Below are positions 51,300-60,723 of a stretch of DNA of 64,000 nt, piece by piece. Origin of the DNA: Pseudoxanthomonas sp. CF385 (lineage in GTDB: Bacteria; Pseudomonadota; Gammaproteobacteria; Xanthomonadales; Xanthomonadaceae); contig NZ_FNKZ01000003.1 in the NCBI RefSeq assembly GCF_900104255.1, forward strand, positions 62,001 to 126,000. The letters run 5' to 3'. The number at the start of each line of letters is the position of its first letter. Position 1 is the stretch's first letter. Below the pieces are notes generated by a model. The model was not told the DNA's origin. It saw only the letters and a list, made by a program, of their open reading frames with translations, and searched no databases. Position numbers and translations under genes: made by a program.

Positions 51300-51788
51300 C
51301 TACGGCACCACGATGGCGGTGCCGGTCTTCACCCGGTCCAGCGCCATCAGCGTGCGGAAGTCGACGACGAGGTCGTTCTCGGCGAACAGCCGCCGGGTGA
51401 GCGCTTCGTAGGTCGGCATGTTCGGCGCCACGATGATCAGCACGAAGCTGATGCCGCCGGTGACGTAGAAGCATTGCTGCACTTCCGGCGTGCCGCGGAA
51501 CAGCGCCTTGGCGCGATCGGAGGTGACCGCGCGTTCGTCGCGCAGCTTCACTTCGACGATCGCGGTGATGGTGGCGGCGACGGCATCGGGATCGACCACG
51601 GCGACGTTGGCGGCGATCACGCCGGACGTTTCCATCGCGGCGATCCGACGCTGCACGGCGGCGGTGGACAGGTTCACCGCTTCGGCGATGGCCCGCTGCG
51701 GCGTCTTGTTGTCGCGCTGGACGATGTCGAGGATGGCCCGGTCGTAGCGATCCAGGCCGGAGGCGGGAATGGCGGGTTTTCGCGGCAT
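51300..51788 (-). CDS. Lrp/AsnC-family transcriptional regulator
   Basis: A 162-residue Lrp/AsnC regulator: winged helix-turn-helix (about 12-65; YDRAILDIVQRDNKTPQRAI, NLSTAAVQRRIAAME) and a RAM ligand-binding domain (80-155; VEVKLRDERA, VTGGISFVLIIVAPN). The ATG at 51788 gives the normal length. It is divergently transcribed from a DMT exporter 73 bp away, a common arrangement in which the regulator controls an amino-acid or metabolite exporter. Confidence 0.92.
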   Translation of the reverse strand: MPRKPAIPASGLDRYDRAILDIVQRDNKTPQRAIAEAVNLSTAAVQRRIAAMETSGVIAANVAVVDPDAVAATITAIVEVKLRDERAVTSDRAKALFRGTPEVQQCFYVTGGISFVLIIVAPNMPTYEALTRRLFAENDLVVDFRTLMALDRVKTGTAIVVP

Positions 51789-51861
51789 GATCGAGTAAAT
51801 GTTGCGTTCGAGGGCCCGATATCGAGCCGGATCATCGCAGGTCCGCGAGTAGATTGCTCGC

Positions 51862-52854
51862 ATGGCCACCGTCTCTTCCACCCACGCCCCTTCCACGCCC
51901 GCGCGCGGCACGCTAACCGGCATCGCCTGCGGCATGGGGGCCGGCGCACTCTGGGGGCTGGTCTTCCTGGCACCGGCACTGGTGCGCGACTTCACCCCGC
52001 TGCAGCTGACGCTCGGCCGCTACCTGGCCTACGGGCTGATCGCGCTGGCGCTGGTGCTGCCGCGCTGGCAACGGTTGGCCATGGCGCTGCCGCGCCCGAC
52101 CTGGTGGACGTTGGGCTGGCTGGCGCTGGCCGGCAACACGGTCTACTACCTGCTGCTCGCCAGCGCGGTGCAATCCGGCGGCATCGCGATGACTTCGCTG
52201 GTGATCGGCTTCCTGCCGGTCGCGGTGACGGTGATCGGCAGCCGCGACGCGGGCGCGGTGCCGCTGCGGAAGCTGCTGCCCTCGCTGCTACTGTGCGTGG
52301 CCGGCGTGGCCTGCATAGGGGGACAGGCGCTGGTGGCGCCCGCCAACGGCGCCGCGGGGAAGCCCATGGTCGGCCTGCTGTGCGCGATCGGTGCGCTGGT
52401 CTCGTGGACGGCCTATGCCGTGGGCAATGCGCGTGCGCTGGCGCGGCTGCCGCAGGTGTCGTCGCACGACTGGAACCTGCTGACCGGCCTGATGACCGGC
52501 GCGCAGAGTCTCCTGCTGGTACCGGTCGCGCTGGCGATGGGCGCGGCGGCGCACGGCATGGAGGCCTGGGCGCGCTTCGGCGCGGTGTCGGTCGGCGTGG
52601 CGGTGCTCGCTTCGATCGCCGGCAACGCATTGTGGAACCGGATGAGCCGCCTGCTGCCCCTGACCCTGGTGGGCCAGATGATCCTGTTCGAAACGCTGTT
52701 CGCCCTGCTCTACGGCTGGCTGTGGGAACGGCGCTGGCCCGCTCCGCTGGAGGTCGCGGCACTGGTCTGCGTGACACTGGGCGTACTCAGCTGCATGGCC
52801 GTACATCGCAAACCCGCGCATCCGGGTGCCGTGATCGCCTCTACTCACACATAG
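51862..52854 (+). CDS. DMT-superfamily transporter (EamA)
   Basis: A 330-residue protein with ten predicted membrane helices in two EamA repeats (about 18-150 and 165-320). N-terminal ALWGLVFLAPALVRDFTPLQ and second-repeat SWTAYAVGNARALAR are family-like. Probably exports amino acids or related metabolites under control of the divergent Lrp-type regulator. Its stop codon lies at the first base triplet of the tandem array, so the array forms its 3' untranslated region. Confidence 0.9.
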   Translation: MATVSSTHAPSTPARGTLTGIACGMGAGALWGLVFLAPALVRDFTPLQLTLGRYLAYGLIALALVLPRWQRLAMALPRPTWWTLGWLALAGNTVYYLLLASAVQSGGIAMTSLVIGFLPVAVTVIGSRDAGAVPLRKLLPSLLLCVAGVACIGGQALVAPANGAAGKPMVGLLCAIGALVSWTAYAVGNARALARLPQVSSHDWNLLTGLMTGAQSLLLVPVALAMGAAAHGMEAWARFGAVSVGVAVLASIAGNALWNRMSRLLPLTLVGQMILFETLFALLYGWLWERRWPAPLEVAALVCVTLGVLSCMAVHRKPAHPGAVIASTHT

Positions 52855-53132
52855 CCTGGCGCGAGAGGCAAAAAGCCTCGTTCTTCTCTCACTAAGCCTG
52901 GCGCGAGAGGCAAAAAGCCTGGCTCTTCTCTCATTAAGCCTGGTGCGAGAGGCAAGAAGCCTCGTTCTTCTCTCACTAAGCCTGGCGCGAGAGGCAAAAA
53001 GCCTGGCTCTTCTCTCATTAAGCCTGGTGCGAGAGGCAAAAAGCCTCGTTCTTCTCTCACTAAGCCTGGCGCGAGAGGCAAAAAGCCTCGCTCTTCTCTC
53101 ACTAAGCCTGGCGCGAGAGGCAAAAAGCCTCG
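52852..53132. repeat. 42-bp tandem repeat array (six full units and a partial seventh)
   Basis: Six copies of a 42-bp unit starting (A/T)AGCCTGG(C/T)GCGAGAGG plus 29 bp of a seventh. Each unit contains GAGGC-AAAAA-GCCTC (or a slightly weaker variant) followed on the plus strand by a pyrimidine-rich GTTCTTCTCTC, like a serial weak terminator. Units 2-3 and 4-5 form an 84-bp dimer repeated almost exactly, so growth was by unequal exchange. As 42 is a multiple of 3, frames are open on both strands (14-residue repeats); no start signal supports translation. It lies between two convergent genes. Confidence 0.9.
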
Positions 53133-53163
53133 ATGGGCCCGTATGGGGGCCCAGCAGGCGCGG

Positions 53164-53454
53164 TTAAAGCGACAGGATCCGCATCAGCGCCACGGCGGCC
53201 ACGGCCGACGCCAGCCACACCGCCACGCGCCTGATCAGTGCGCGGTTCAATCCCCCCTGCCCCGCCTCGCGCGGCGGGTTGAAGCCGACCACCAGCACAT
53301 GCATCGGCAACGCGATGACAAGCAGGAACGCGAACACCCAGTTCAAGGTCTCGTCCCCCAACCGCGGCCAGACCCACGGCATCACGATGCCGGCGAAGAG
53401 ACCGGCGATGGCGGCGGTGACGGGCGTGGGGGCGAACTTCATGCGCGGCGGCAT
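53164..53454 (-). CDS. Small membrane protein of unknown function
   Basis: A 96-residue protein with three predicted helices (about 10-30, 36-56, 76-95). WVFAFLLVIALPMHVLVVGF is the most hydrophobic part. No family recognised. It is isolated on the minus strand, convergent with the transporter across the tandem array, and within 75 bp of a REP sequence on its upstream side. Confidence 0.65.
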   Translation of the reverse strand: MPPRMKFAPTPVTAAIAGLFAGIVMPWVWPRLGDETLNWVFAFLLVIALPMHVLVVGFNPPREAGQGGLNRALIRRVAVWLASAVAAVALMRILSL

Positions 53455-53527
53455 CCGGTGAGGGGATACCGCAGTCTAGCGGGCTTGGGGCGATGCGACG
53501 GGTTAGCGGATGGTCGTAGGCGTGAGC

Positions 53528-53558
53528 GTAGGATGGGTTGAGCGAAGCGATACCCATC
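53528..53558 (+). repeat. REP element, left of the RAYT gene
   Basis: A 31-bp imperfect palindrome starting with the GTAG tetranucleotide (GTAGGATGGGTTGAGCGAAG...) typical of REPs recognised by RAYT transposases. It is the inverse of the copy at 54109-54139 with one mismatch in 31. Confidence 0.9.
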
Positions 53559-53579
53559 AACCGGACACCGAGGTCATGG

Positions 53580-54110
53580 ATGACCCATTACCGCCGCGCC
53601 TTCGTTCCCGGCGCCACCTATTTCTTCACCGTCAACCTCGCCGACCGACAGGCCACCTTGCTGGTCGACCACATCGATCTGCTGCGCGACGCTGTCCGAT
53701 ACACCCGCAAACGGCATCCATTCGACATCGATGCGATGGTCGTCCTACCCGATCACCTGCATGCTGTCTGGACGCTGCCACCGGGCGACGCCGACTTTCC
53801 GCTTCGCTGGCGCCTTATCAAGACCTGGTTCTCTCGCCACTTGCCGCATGGCGAGCATCGACGCGCCAGCCACGTCGACAAGAGCGAGCGCGGCATCTGG
53901 CAACGAAGGTACTGGGAGCATGTGATACGCGATGAAACCGATCTTGCGCGCCACGTGGATTACATCCACGGAAATCCGGTCAAGCACGGGCATGTAGTGC
54001 GGGTGCGGGATTGGCCCTACTCGACATTTCATCGCTTTGCGCGCAATGGGATCTTGTCGGAGGATTGGGGTTCTGCAGGAGAAAACGCGAGCTTTGGAGA
54101 GCGTCGGTGA
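53580..54110 (+). CDS. REP-associated tyrosine transposase (RAYT)
   Basis: A 176-residue single-strand HUH transposase of the TnpA-REP (IS200-like Y1) group. RRAFVPGATYFFTVNL starts the fold, VVLPDHLHAVWTLP carries the His-x-His metal motif, and HVDYIHGNPVKHG carries the candidate catalytic Tyr. The ATG at 53580 gives the family start; a longer frame overlaps the REP. The stop codon lies in the right REP. Such genes are usually single-copy and domesticated, moving or maintaining REP sequences. All key residues are present, so it is probably functional. Confidence 0.93.
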   Translation: MTHYRRAFVPGATYFFTVNLADRQATLLVDHIDLLRDAVRYTRKRHPFDIDAMVVLPDHLHAVWTLPPGDADFPLRWRLIKTWFSRHLPHGEHRRASHVDKSERGIWQRRYWEHVIRDETDLARHVDYIHGNPVKHGHVVRVRDWPYSTFHRFARNGILSEDWGSAGENASFGERR

Positions 54111-54139
54111 TGGGTATCGCTACGCTCAACCCATCCTAC
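54109..54139 (-). repeat. REP element, right of the RAYT gene
   Basis: Inverted copy of the left REP, with the GTAG end facing outward at 54139. The RAYT stop codon (54108-54110) overlaps its first two bases. The pair brackets the gene like the ends of a mobile unit. Confidence 0.9.
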
Positions 54140-54143
54140 GGAC

Positions 54144-54932
54144 TCAGGAGGACGGCAGGAACTGAGCCGCCTCGACCAGTTCGACACCCGGTGCCGATCG
54201 CAAACAGGCCGCCAACGCGGGCACGTGTCCCTGCCCGTAGAACACGACCGCACGATCACCGGGCTTCAACGCCTGCAGCAGGCGCGCGCAGATCCCGAAA
54301 TTGCGTTTCGCCCACGCGGTATTGAGCTCGACACCGGGCTGCTCGTCGCCGCTGCCGTAGCGCAGGAATTCCGCGTAGAAGCTTGCGGCTTCATCCAGTG
54401 ACTTCGATGCATTCATCTCGCGCAGCACGCCGCCGATGCTATGGGTGCCCTGCAGCGCGGTGATGCGCGCGGTGATGCCCTGCGCCTGCGCCATCAGCGC
54501 CTCGAGATCGGCCGCCTTCCCGTTGGCCTGCGCCCACGCGCTCAACGGTTCGAAGGGGAAGTCGCCGGCGACATCCAACCCGTGGACATGCGCGAGCCCC
54601 CTCTGCTTCGCCAGCCGGAATCCCAGCTGCACGACTTCGTTGCGGGAGGGCGGCAGCGTGCCGCCGAGATACTGCGCGTACTGTTCGCGTGCGGCATCGG
54701 CAGGCCACTCGAGGCCGACGAACGTCGGCTGAAATTTCGCGAGGGCATCGGTCACCGCCTGCAGCTCGGCCTGGCGCTGCGGCACGGTGACGTCCACCGA
54801 GTCCACGTTGGCCTGGTCCTGCCCCGGATTGCTGAAGTGGTAGGTGCCGATGAGCACCACACGCGCGGATGGTTCCACCGCCCATGCCGCGCCGTGTATC
54901 AGCAGTAGTGCGAGAACGAAGAGACGCCGCAT
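54144..54932 (-). CDS. Secreted DUF5694/TraB-like protein
   Basis: A 262-residue secreted protein. Signal peptide (about 1-20, AAWA|V) then VVLIGTYHFSNPGQDQANVD, FVGLEWPAD and VVFYGQGHVPALAACL, which are the G-T-x-H, E and G-x-G-H positions of the TraB/GumN clan (DUF5694 group). No membrane segments, unlike the TraB-like protein at 20085. Function unknown, perhaps a periplasmic hydrolase-like fold. Its 3' end abuts the right REP by 4 bp. Confidence 0.8.
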   Translation of the reverse strand: MRRLFVLALLLIHGAAWAVEPSARVVLIGTYHFSNPGQDQANVDSVDVTVPQRQAELQAVTDALAKFQPTFVGLEWPADAAREQYAQYLGGTLPPSRNEVVQLGFRLAKQRGLAHVHGLDVAGDFPFEPLSAWAQANGKAADLEALMAQAQGITARITALQGTHSIGGVLREMNASKSLDEAASFYAEFLRYGSGDEQPGVELNTAWAKRNFGICARLLQALKPGDRAVVFYGQGHVPALAACLRSAPGVELVEAAQFLPSS

Positions 54933-54972
54933 GATCTTTCTCCCACCGACAGGTACTGCACGAGGGAAAACG

Positions 54973-55062
54973 TGGCGGAGAGAGTGGGATTCGAACCCAC
55001 GGTAGGCTTGCACCTACGGCAGTTTTCAAGACTGCTGCCTTAAACCGCTCGGCCATCTCTCC
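54973..55062 (-). tRNA. tRNA-Ser (UGA)
   Basis: A complete 90-base tRNA including encoded CCA. Acceptor GGAGAGA/TCTCTCC, D arm with GCCGAGCGGTTTAAGGC, anticodon arm GCAGT-CTTGAAA-ACTGC giving anticodon TGA, long class II variable arm and T arm GTGGGTTCGAATCCCAC. The long variable arm identifies serine. Two partial copies of its 5' half lie directly upstream. Confidence 0.97.
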
Positions 55063-55191
55063 GTTTTTACTACGCTACCGCGGCGCTGCGCGCCGTACGG
55101 CAGTTTTACCATCGACCTGCGGTCGATGTTCGCTCCGGCCTTCGGCCTACGCAGTCAAGACTGCTGCCTTGAACCGCTCGGCCATCTCTCC
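55063..55191 (-). repeat. Tandem duplication unit 1: REP-like sequence plus truncated tRNA-Ser
   Basis: A 129-bp unit immediately upstream of tRNA-Ser. In the tRNA sense it contains 41 bases of the tRNA 5' half (55191-55151) with T to C in the D loop and three A residues missing from the anticodon loop, then a REP-like run (GTAGGCCGAAGGCCGGAGCG, then CATCGACC-GCA-GGTCGATG), a GC-rich palindromic stretch and a leader ending TAAAAAC that abuts the intact tRNA. Confidence 0.9.
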
Positions 55192-55320
55192 GTTTTTACT
55201 ACGCTACCGCGGCGCTGCGCGCCGTACGGCAGTTTTACCATCGACCTGCGGTCGATGTTCGCTCCGGCCTTCGGCCTACGCAGTCAAGACTGCTGCCTTG
55301 AACCGCTCGGCCATCTCTCC
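55192..55320 (-). repeat. Tandem duplication unit 2, identical to unit 1
   Basis: A second 129-bp copy that appears identical to 55063-55191, including the 41-base tRNA-Ser 5' fragment at 55320-55280. Identity over the full length implies recent duplication or gene conversion. Confidence 0.9.
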
Positions 55321-55380
55321 GGTATTGCATCTCGGGACTCGCTGACCGGATCGCAGGTTCAAATCCTGCCCCCGCTACCA
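55321..55380 (+). pseudogene. 3' tRNA-like fragment (possible old attachment site)
   Basis: The last 30 bases (GCAGGTTCAAATCCTGCCCC then CGCTACCA) are a T arm, acceptor 3' strand and CCA, closest by eye to initiator tRNA-Met. The matching 5' half is missing: upstream lies the tRNA-Ser duplication. It could be a tRNA remnant broken by rearrangement, or a 3'-end attachment site left by an integrative element; no integrase is nearby. Confidence 0.55.
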
Positions 55381-55440
55381 TGTTCCCTACCGCCTGTTGC
55401 AGGCCGGCATTTATTTTCGCACGAACCCCGCGACCGTGGC

Positions 55441-56448
55441 CTACGAGGCTTTCTTCACCTTGGCGGCCTTGGCGTTGTCGATGGCCACCGCGATGGCCTT
55501 GTCCTTCTCTTCCGAACACTTGCCGCCGCAATCCAGGCGCGAGGACTCGATCTGCTGCGGCAGATGCTCGGCCAGGAAATCGATGAACACCCGCACCGCC
55601 GGCAACATGCCCCGGCGCGACGCGAACACTGCGTGGCAGATGCCCTGCGGCAGGCTCCATTCCGGCAGCACCACTTCCAGCTCGCCCTTGCGCACGGCTT
55701 CGGCGCAGACCGTTTCCGGCAGCAGCGTGATGCCGTAACCGTCCTTCGCCATCGACTGCAGCAACGGGAAGTCGAAGCCGGCCAGGCGCGGATTGAGTTC
55801 GATCCGGCGCACCTCTCCGTCGGGGCCGTGCAGCTCCCAGCGCTGGCGTGCCTCGTCCTCGCTGATGCTCAGGGTGACGTGCTCGGCCAGGTCTTCCGGC
55901 ACCTTCGGGCGGCCGGCGCGGTTGAGGTACTTCGGGCTGGCGACCAGCAATTCCTGGATCTGGCCGAAGCTGCGCATCACCAGGCTGCCGTCGTCGTCGA
56001 GCTTGGCGCGCACGCGCAGGGCGACGTCGTAGCCCTCGTTGATGATGTCCACGCGGCGGTTGTTGACGTGCAGTTGCAGGCGCACCTTCGGGTACTTGTC
56101 GAGGAAGGCCGGCAGGATCTTCGGCAACTGCATCTGCGCCACCGCGACCGGCACGCTGACCCGGACCACGCCGCGCGGCTCGGCGCTGAGGCGGTCCACC
56201 ACTTCGCGCGCGGCCTGCGCTTCGGCCAGCATCGTCTGCGCATGGCGGTGCACGCTCATGCCGACGTCCGTCACCGCGAAGCGGCGCGTGGAGCGCTGCA
56301 GCAGGCGCACGCCCAGGTCGGTCTCGAGCTGGCTGATGCGCCGGCTGAGGCGGGACTTGGGGATGCCCAGGGCGCGCTCGGCGGCAGCGAAGCCCCCGTG
56401 GTCCACCACCATGGCGAAGTAATAGAGGTCGTTGAGGTCGTGCTGCAT
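55441..56448 (-). CDS. LysR-family transcriptional regulator
   Basis: A 335-residue LysR-type regulator with an N-terminal winged helix-turn-helix (DLYYFAMVVDHGGFAAAERA, IPKSRLSRRISQLETDLG) and a periplasmic-binding-like effector domain (about 90-290). The C-terminal tail (about 300-335) is Cys- and Lys-rich and extends past the usual end. It is divergent from azoR and most likely controls it through the shared 115-bp promoter region. Confidence 0.93.
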   Translation of the reverse strand: MQHDLNDLYYFAMVVDHGGFAAAERALGIPKSRLSRRISQLETDLGVRLLQRSTRRFAVTDVGMSVHRHAQTMLAEAQAAREVVDRLSAEPRGVVRVSVPVAVAQMQLPKILPAFLDKYPKVRLQLHVNNRRVDIINEGYDVALRVRAKLDDDGSLVMRSFGQIQELLVASPKYLNRAGRPKVPEDLAEHVTLSISEDEARQRWELHGPDGEVRRIELNPRLAGFDFPLLQSMAKDGYGITLLPETVCAEAVRKGELEVVLPEWSLPQGICHAVFASRRGMLPAVRVFIDFLAEHLPQQIESSRLDCGGKCSEEKDKAIAVAIDNAKAAKVKKAS

Positions 56449-56479
56449 TTATAGTTCCGCCTGTAGAACAATCAGTGAT

Positions 56480-56496
56480 GATAGACCACGTTTATC
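56480..56496. promoter_or_regulatory. Candidate LysR-type operator
   Basis: GATAGACCACGTTTATC, an imperfect 17-bp inverted repeat (GATA-AC/GT-TATC) containing the T-N11-A core of LysR sites. Its right arm overlaps a TTTATC -35-like hexamer, with TAGAGT 17 bp downstream (56514) as the -10 of azoR. Confidence 0.5.
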
Positions 56497-56563
56497 CCAT
56501 CAATGCAACGACCTAGAGTGCGCTCCAACGCGGCCGAGGCCGCATCCGCCCCGGAGACACCCC

Positions 56564-57142
56564 ATGAAACTATTGCATATCGACAGCAGCGCCCTGGCCG
56601 CCAACTCGGTCAGCCGCCAGCTCACCGCCGCCATCGTAGCCCGTTGGCAGGACAGCGTGCCCGGCCTGGAGGTCACCTACCGCGATCTCGACACGACCCC
56701 GCTGGCCCACCTGACCAATGCCGTACTGGGTGGGGGCGATACCGCCGCCGCACAAGCCGGTGAAGCGGCCATGCAGGAATTCCTGGCCGCCGACGTCATC
56801 GTCCTGGGCGCCCCGCGCTACAACTTCGGCGTGCCGTCCACCCTGAAGGCCTGGATCGACCGCGTGGCCGTGGCCGGCCGCACCTTCAAGTACACCGAGA
56901 ACGGCCCGGTCGGCCTGGCCGGCGGCAAGAAGGTCATCGTGGCCGAGGCCAGCGGTGGCGAGTACGCCGGTACCGCGATCGACTTCGTGGCCCCGTACCT
57001 GAAGCAGGTGTTCGGCTTCCTCGGCATCACCGACGTGGAGTTCATCCGCGCCGAGCGCGTGGCCTACTCGCCCGAGCACAAGGCCGAGGCCATCGAAGCC
57101 GCGCTGGCCAGCATCCCGGCGCCGATGCGCCAAGCCGCCTGA
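56564..57142 (+). CDS. azoR: FMN-dependent NADH-azoreductase
   Basis: A 192-residue flavodoxin-fold quinone/azo reductase. LLHIDSSALAANSVSRQLT (FMN phosphate loop) starts the protein, with APRYNFGVPSTLKAWIDRV in the middle and AEASGGEYAG near 130. AzoR-type enzymes mainly reduce quinones in two electrons and protect against thiol and quinone stress; azo-dye reduction is incidental. The ATG at 56564 lies 9 bp after GGAGAC. Divergent LysR regulator upstream, strong terminator downstream. Confidence 0.94.
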   Translation: MKLLHIDSSALAANSVSRQLTAAIVARWQDSVPGLEVTYRDLDTTPLAHLTNAVLGGGDTAAAQAGEAAMQEFLAADVIVLGAPRYNFGVPSTLKAWIDRVAVAGRTFKYTENGPVGLAGGKKVIVAEASGGEYAGTAIDFVAPYLKQVFGFLGITDVEFIRAERVAYSPEHKAEAIEAALASIPAPMRQAA

Positions 57143-57171
57143 GTTACCGCTAGACCGCACTCCTCTCCGTT

Positions 57172-57197
57172 CGGCCCGCGCAAGCGGGCCGTTTTCT
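57172..57197 (+). terminator. Intrinsic terminator of azoR
   Basis: CGGCCCGC-GCAA-GCGGGCCG stem followed by TTTTCTT, 30 bp after the azoR stop. Confidence 0.9.
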
Positions 57198-57218
57198 TGG
57201 GGGCGAGGAAAAGGCGGA

Positions 57219-57271
57219 CTCACCCCCTCTCCCTGCGAAGCGGGGAGAGGGTGCCGAAGGCGGGTGAGGGG
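57219..57271. repeat. Dispersed-type inverted repeat (CTCACCC...GGGTGAG)
   Basis: CTCACCCCCTCTCCCTGCGA followed by GCGGGGAGAGGGTGCCGAAG and GCGGGTGAGGGG: nested inverted repeats of a kind scattered between genes in xanthomonads. No coding content. It lies in the 348-bp gap between azoR and serS. Confidence 0.7.
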
Positions 57272-57384
57272 CGAGCGGAAGTGCGATGCCGGACGCTTTC
57301 ACCCGCTTCCAGCGATCGACAAACAGCAGACAGCCGGACGGGAAGTCCTACGCAAACAGCTGCCCCTCATCCGCCCTCCGGGCA

Positions 57385-57481
57385 CCTTCTCCCCGCTTGC
57401 GGGGAGAAGGAATATTTTGCCGCCTTCCCCGCTTGCGGGGAGAAGGAATATTTGCCGCCTTCCCCGCCTGCGGGGAGAAGG
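57385..57481. repeat. Three-copy hairpin repeat before the serS 3' end
   Basis: Three units of CCTT(CT)CCCCGC-TTGC or CTGC-GGGGAGAAGG, separated by AATATT(T)TGCCG spacers, period about 35-38 bp. Each unit is a hairpin with CCCCGC/GCGGGG arms. It ends 10 bp before the serS stop codon, so it probably forms the serS 3' region and may act as terminator for either side. Confidence 0.8.
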
Positions 57482-57490
57482 ATCAACCAA

Positions 57491-59530
<2,040 letters not shown>

Positions 59531-59585
59531 CGCTTTCAGCGACCACCAGGGTGCCCTGACAGAAATCGCCGCCGAACTCAGGCGA

Positions 59586-59912
59586 TTGAAGTCCATCAAC
59601 CCCTCCGACGATGCCGGCCTACGGTCGTGGCACAGGACTGTCGTGCCTGGGTTCACCACGTGGATGCATGAGAACCACCCCACCGTGCATCTGCCGAGGA
59701 TCGTGATGTTCTATCTGCACGATGCGGATATCCGCTTGCGTGAGCCGGAGTATCGGATCACGCAGGATGAGCAGCTCGATCTACTGATCATGCAGCTCGA
59801 GCAGGGACAGATGCCCACGGAAACCTCGGCCGGATGTGCGATAGCACTGGGATGGCTGGGTGCCGGTGCGTTGCTCGCGCTCATGGTGACGCTGGCATTC
59901 TTCAACACATGA
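59586..59912 (+). CDS. Small protein of unknown function with C-terminal membrane helix
   Basis: Up to 108 residues from a TTG at 59586, or 82 from the ATG at 59664. A polar N-terminal part (YLHDADIRLREPEYRITQDE) is followed by a C-terminal helix (about 83-105 of the long form, WLGAGALLALMVTLAFF), suggesting a tail-anchored membrane protein. No family recognised and no clear ribosome-binding site for either start. Its base composition is lower in GC at third positions than neighbours, so it may be recently acquired or under weak selection. Confidence 0.5.
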   Translation: MKSINPSDDAGLRSWHRTVVPGFTTWMHENHPTVHLPRIVMFYLHDADIRLREPEYRITQDEQLDLLIMQLEQGQMPTETSAGCAIALGWLGAGALLALMVTLAFFNT

Positions 59913-60063
59913 CCTCACGCCATATGCACGCGCATGAATGACGGTTTTGCTAGCTGAACTTCACCCTGCTCGTTTCACCGCTCACTCACGTATCGCATAC
60001 ATCGCTGCGCAAAGACTCGGCCCCGTTCCAACGCGGAACCCACAACGCGAAACGGAGGTTCAT

Positions 60064-60627
60064 ATGTCGATGCCCACGAACAACGATTACCGCACGCCGG
60101 ACACCGTCGAAGACACCACGGTCGAGCCGCGCCGCACCACGTCGCCCGTGCTGCTGATGCTGCTGGCCTTCGCGGTCACGGCCGCGGCGCTGGTCTGGTG
60201 GAGCCAGTCCCGCCAGGCGAACGAAACGCCGGTCGCCGCACTGCCCGCCCCTGTCGCGGACGACGCCGTCACGACGCCCGCCGGCGAACGCGCGGCGGCC
60301 GCGGCGGAGCGCACGCGCACCGAGCGCGCTGCCGCCACCCGTCCGGCGGCCGTCAGCCGCGATGCACGCCCGCTGGCCGGCAATGCCGAGCCGAAGTATC
60401 CGGCCTCGATGCTGCGCGCCGGTGTCGGCGGCACCGTCGTGGTGCTGGCCGAGGTCGATGCGCAGGGCAATCCGATCGACGTGCGCGTCGTCGAGCGTAG
60501 CGGTGAGCGCGATCTCGACCGTGCTGCCGTGAGTGCCGTGCGCCAGTGGCGTTTCGAGCCGGCCATGCGCAATGGCAAGGCGATCGCCACCAGCGTGAAG
60601 GTGCCGGTGGACTTCAAGCCCATCTAA
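60064..60627 (+). CDS. TonB-family energy transducer (second copy)
   Basis: A 187-residue TonB-like protein: one helix (about 28-47, VLLMLLAFAVTAAALVWW), an Ala/Arg-rich spacer (no long Pro run) and a TonB C-terminal domain (EPKYPASMLRAGVGGTVVVL, DRAAVSAVRQWRFEPAMRNG). GGAGG precedes the ATG at 60064. It lies 530 bp from the first copy and is closely similar in the C domain, suggesting tandem duplication with a small gene between. Followed by a strong terminator. Confidence 0.88.
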   Translation: MSMPTNNDYRTPDTVEDTTVEPRRTTSPVLLMLLAFAVTAAALVWWSQSRQANETPVAALPAPVADDAVTTPAGERAAAAAERTRTERAAATRPAAVSRDARPLAGNAEPKYPASMLRAGVGGTVVVLAEVDAQGNPIDVRVVERSGERDLDRAAVSAVRQWRFEPAMRNGKAIATSVKVPVDFKPI

Positions 60628-60666
60628 GCACCGTATCGCTCCGAACACGGAGCTGACGAGGAAAGG

Positions 60667-60699
60667 AAAGGGGGACGCGGGCAGGCGTCCCCCTTTTCT
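60667..60699 (+). terminator. Intrinsic terminator of the second tonB-like gene
   Basis: AAAGGGGGACGC-GGGCAG-GCGTCCCCCTTT stem followed by T and CTATTTTT; strong and able to work on both strands between convergent genes. Confidence 0.9.
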
Positions 60700-60723
60700 A
60701 TTTTTCGCTGGAAATGCGGCTGC

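Noticed and set aside
52845-53123. Open reading frames on both strands through the 42-bp array, encoding 14-residue repeats
   Set aside because: A repeat length divisible by three keeps frames open automatically. No ribosome-binding site, both strands equally open, and the dimer pattern is at DNA level.
52852-53132. CRISPR array
   Set aside because: Units are contiguous with no unique spacers, and no cas genes are nearby.
55126-55380. Coding region starting in the tRNA duplication
   Set aside because: The frame simply repeats with the 129-bp units and runs over tRNA-derived sequence; the real gene to the right is on the other strand.
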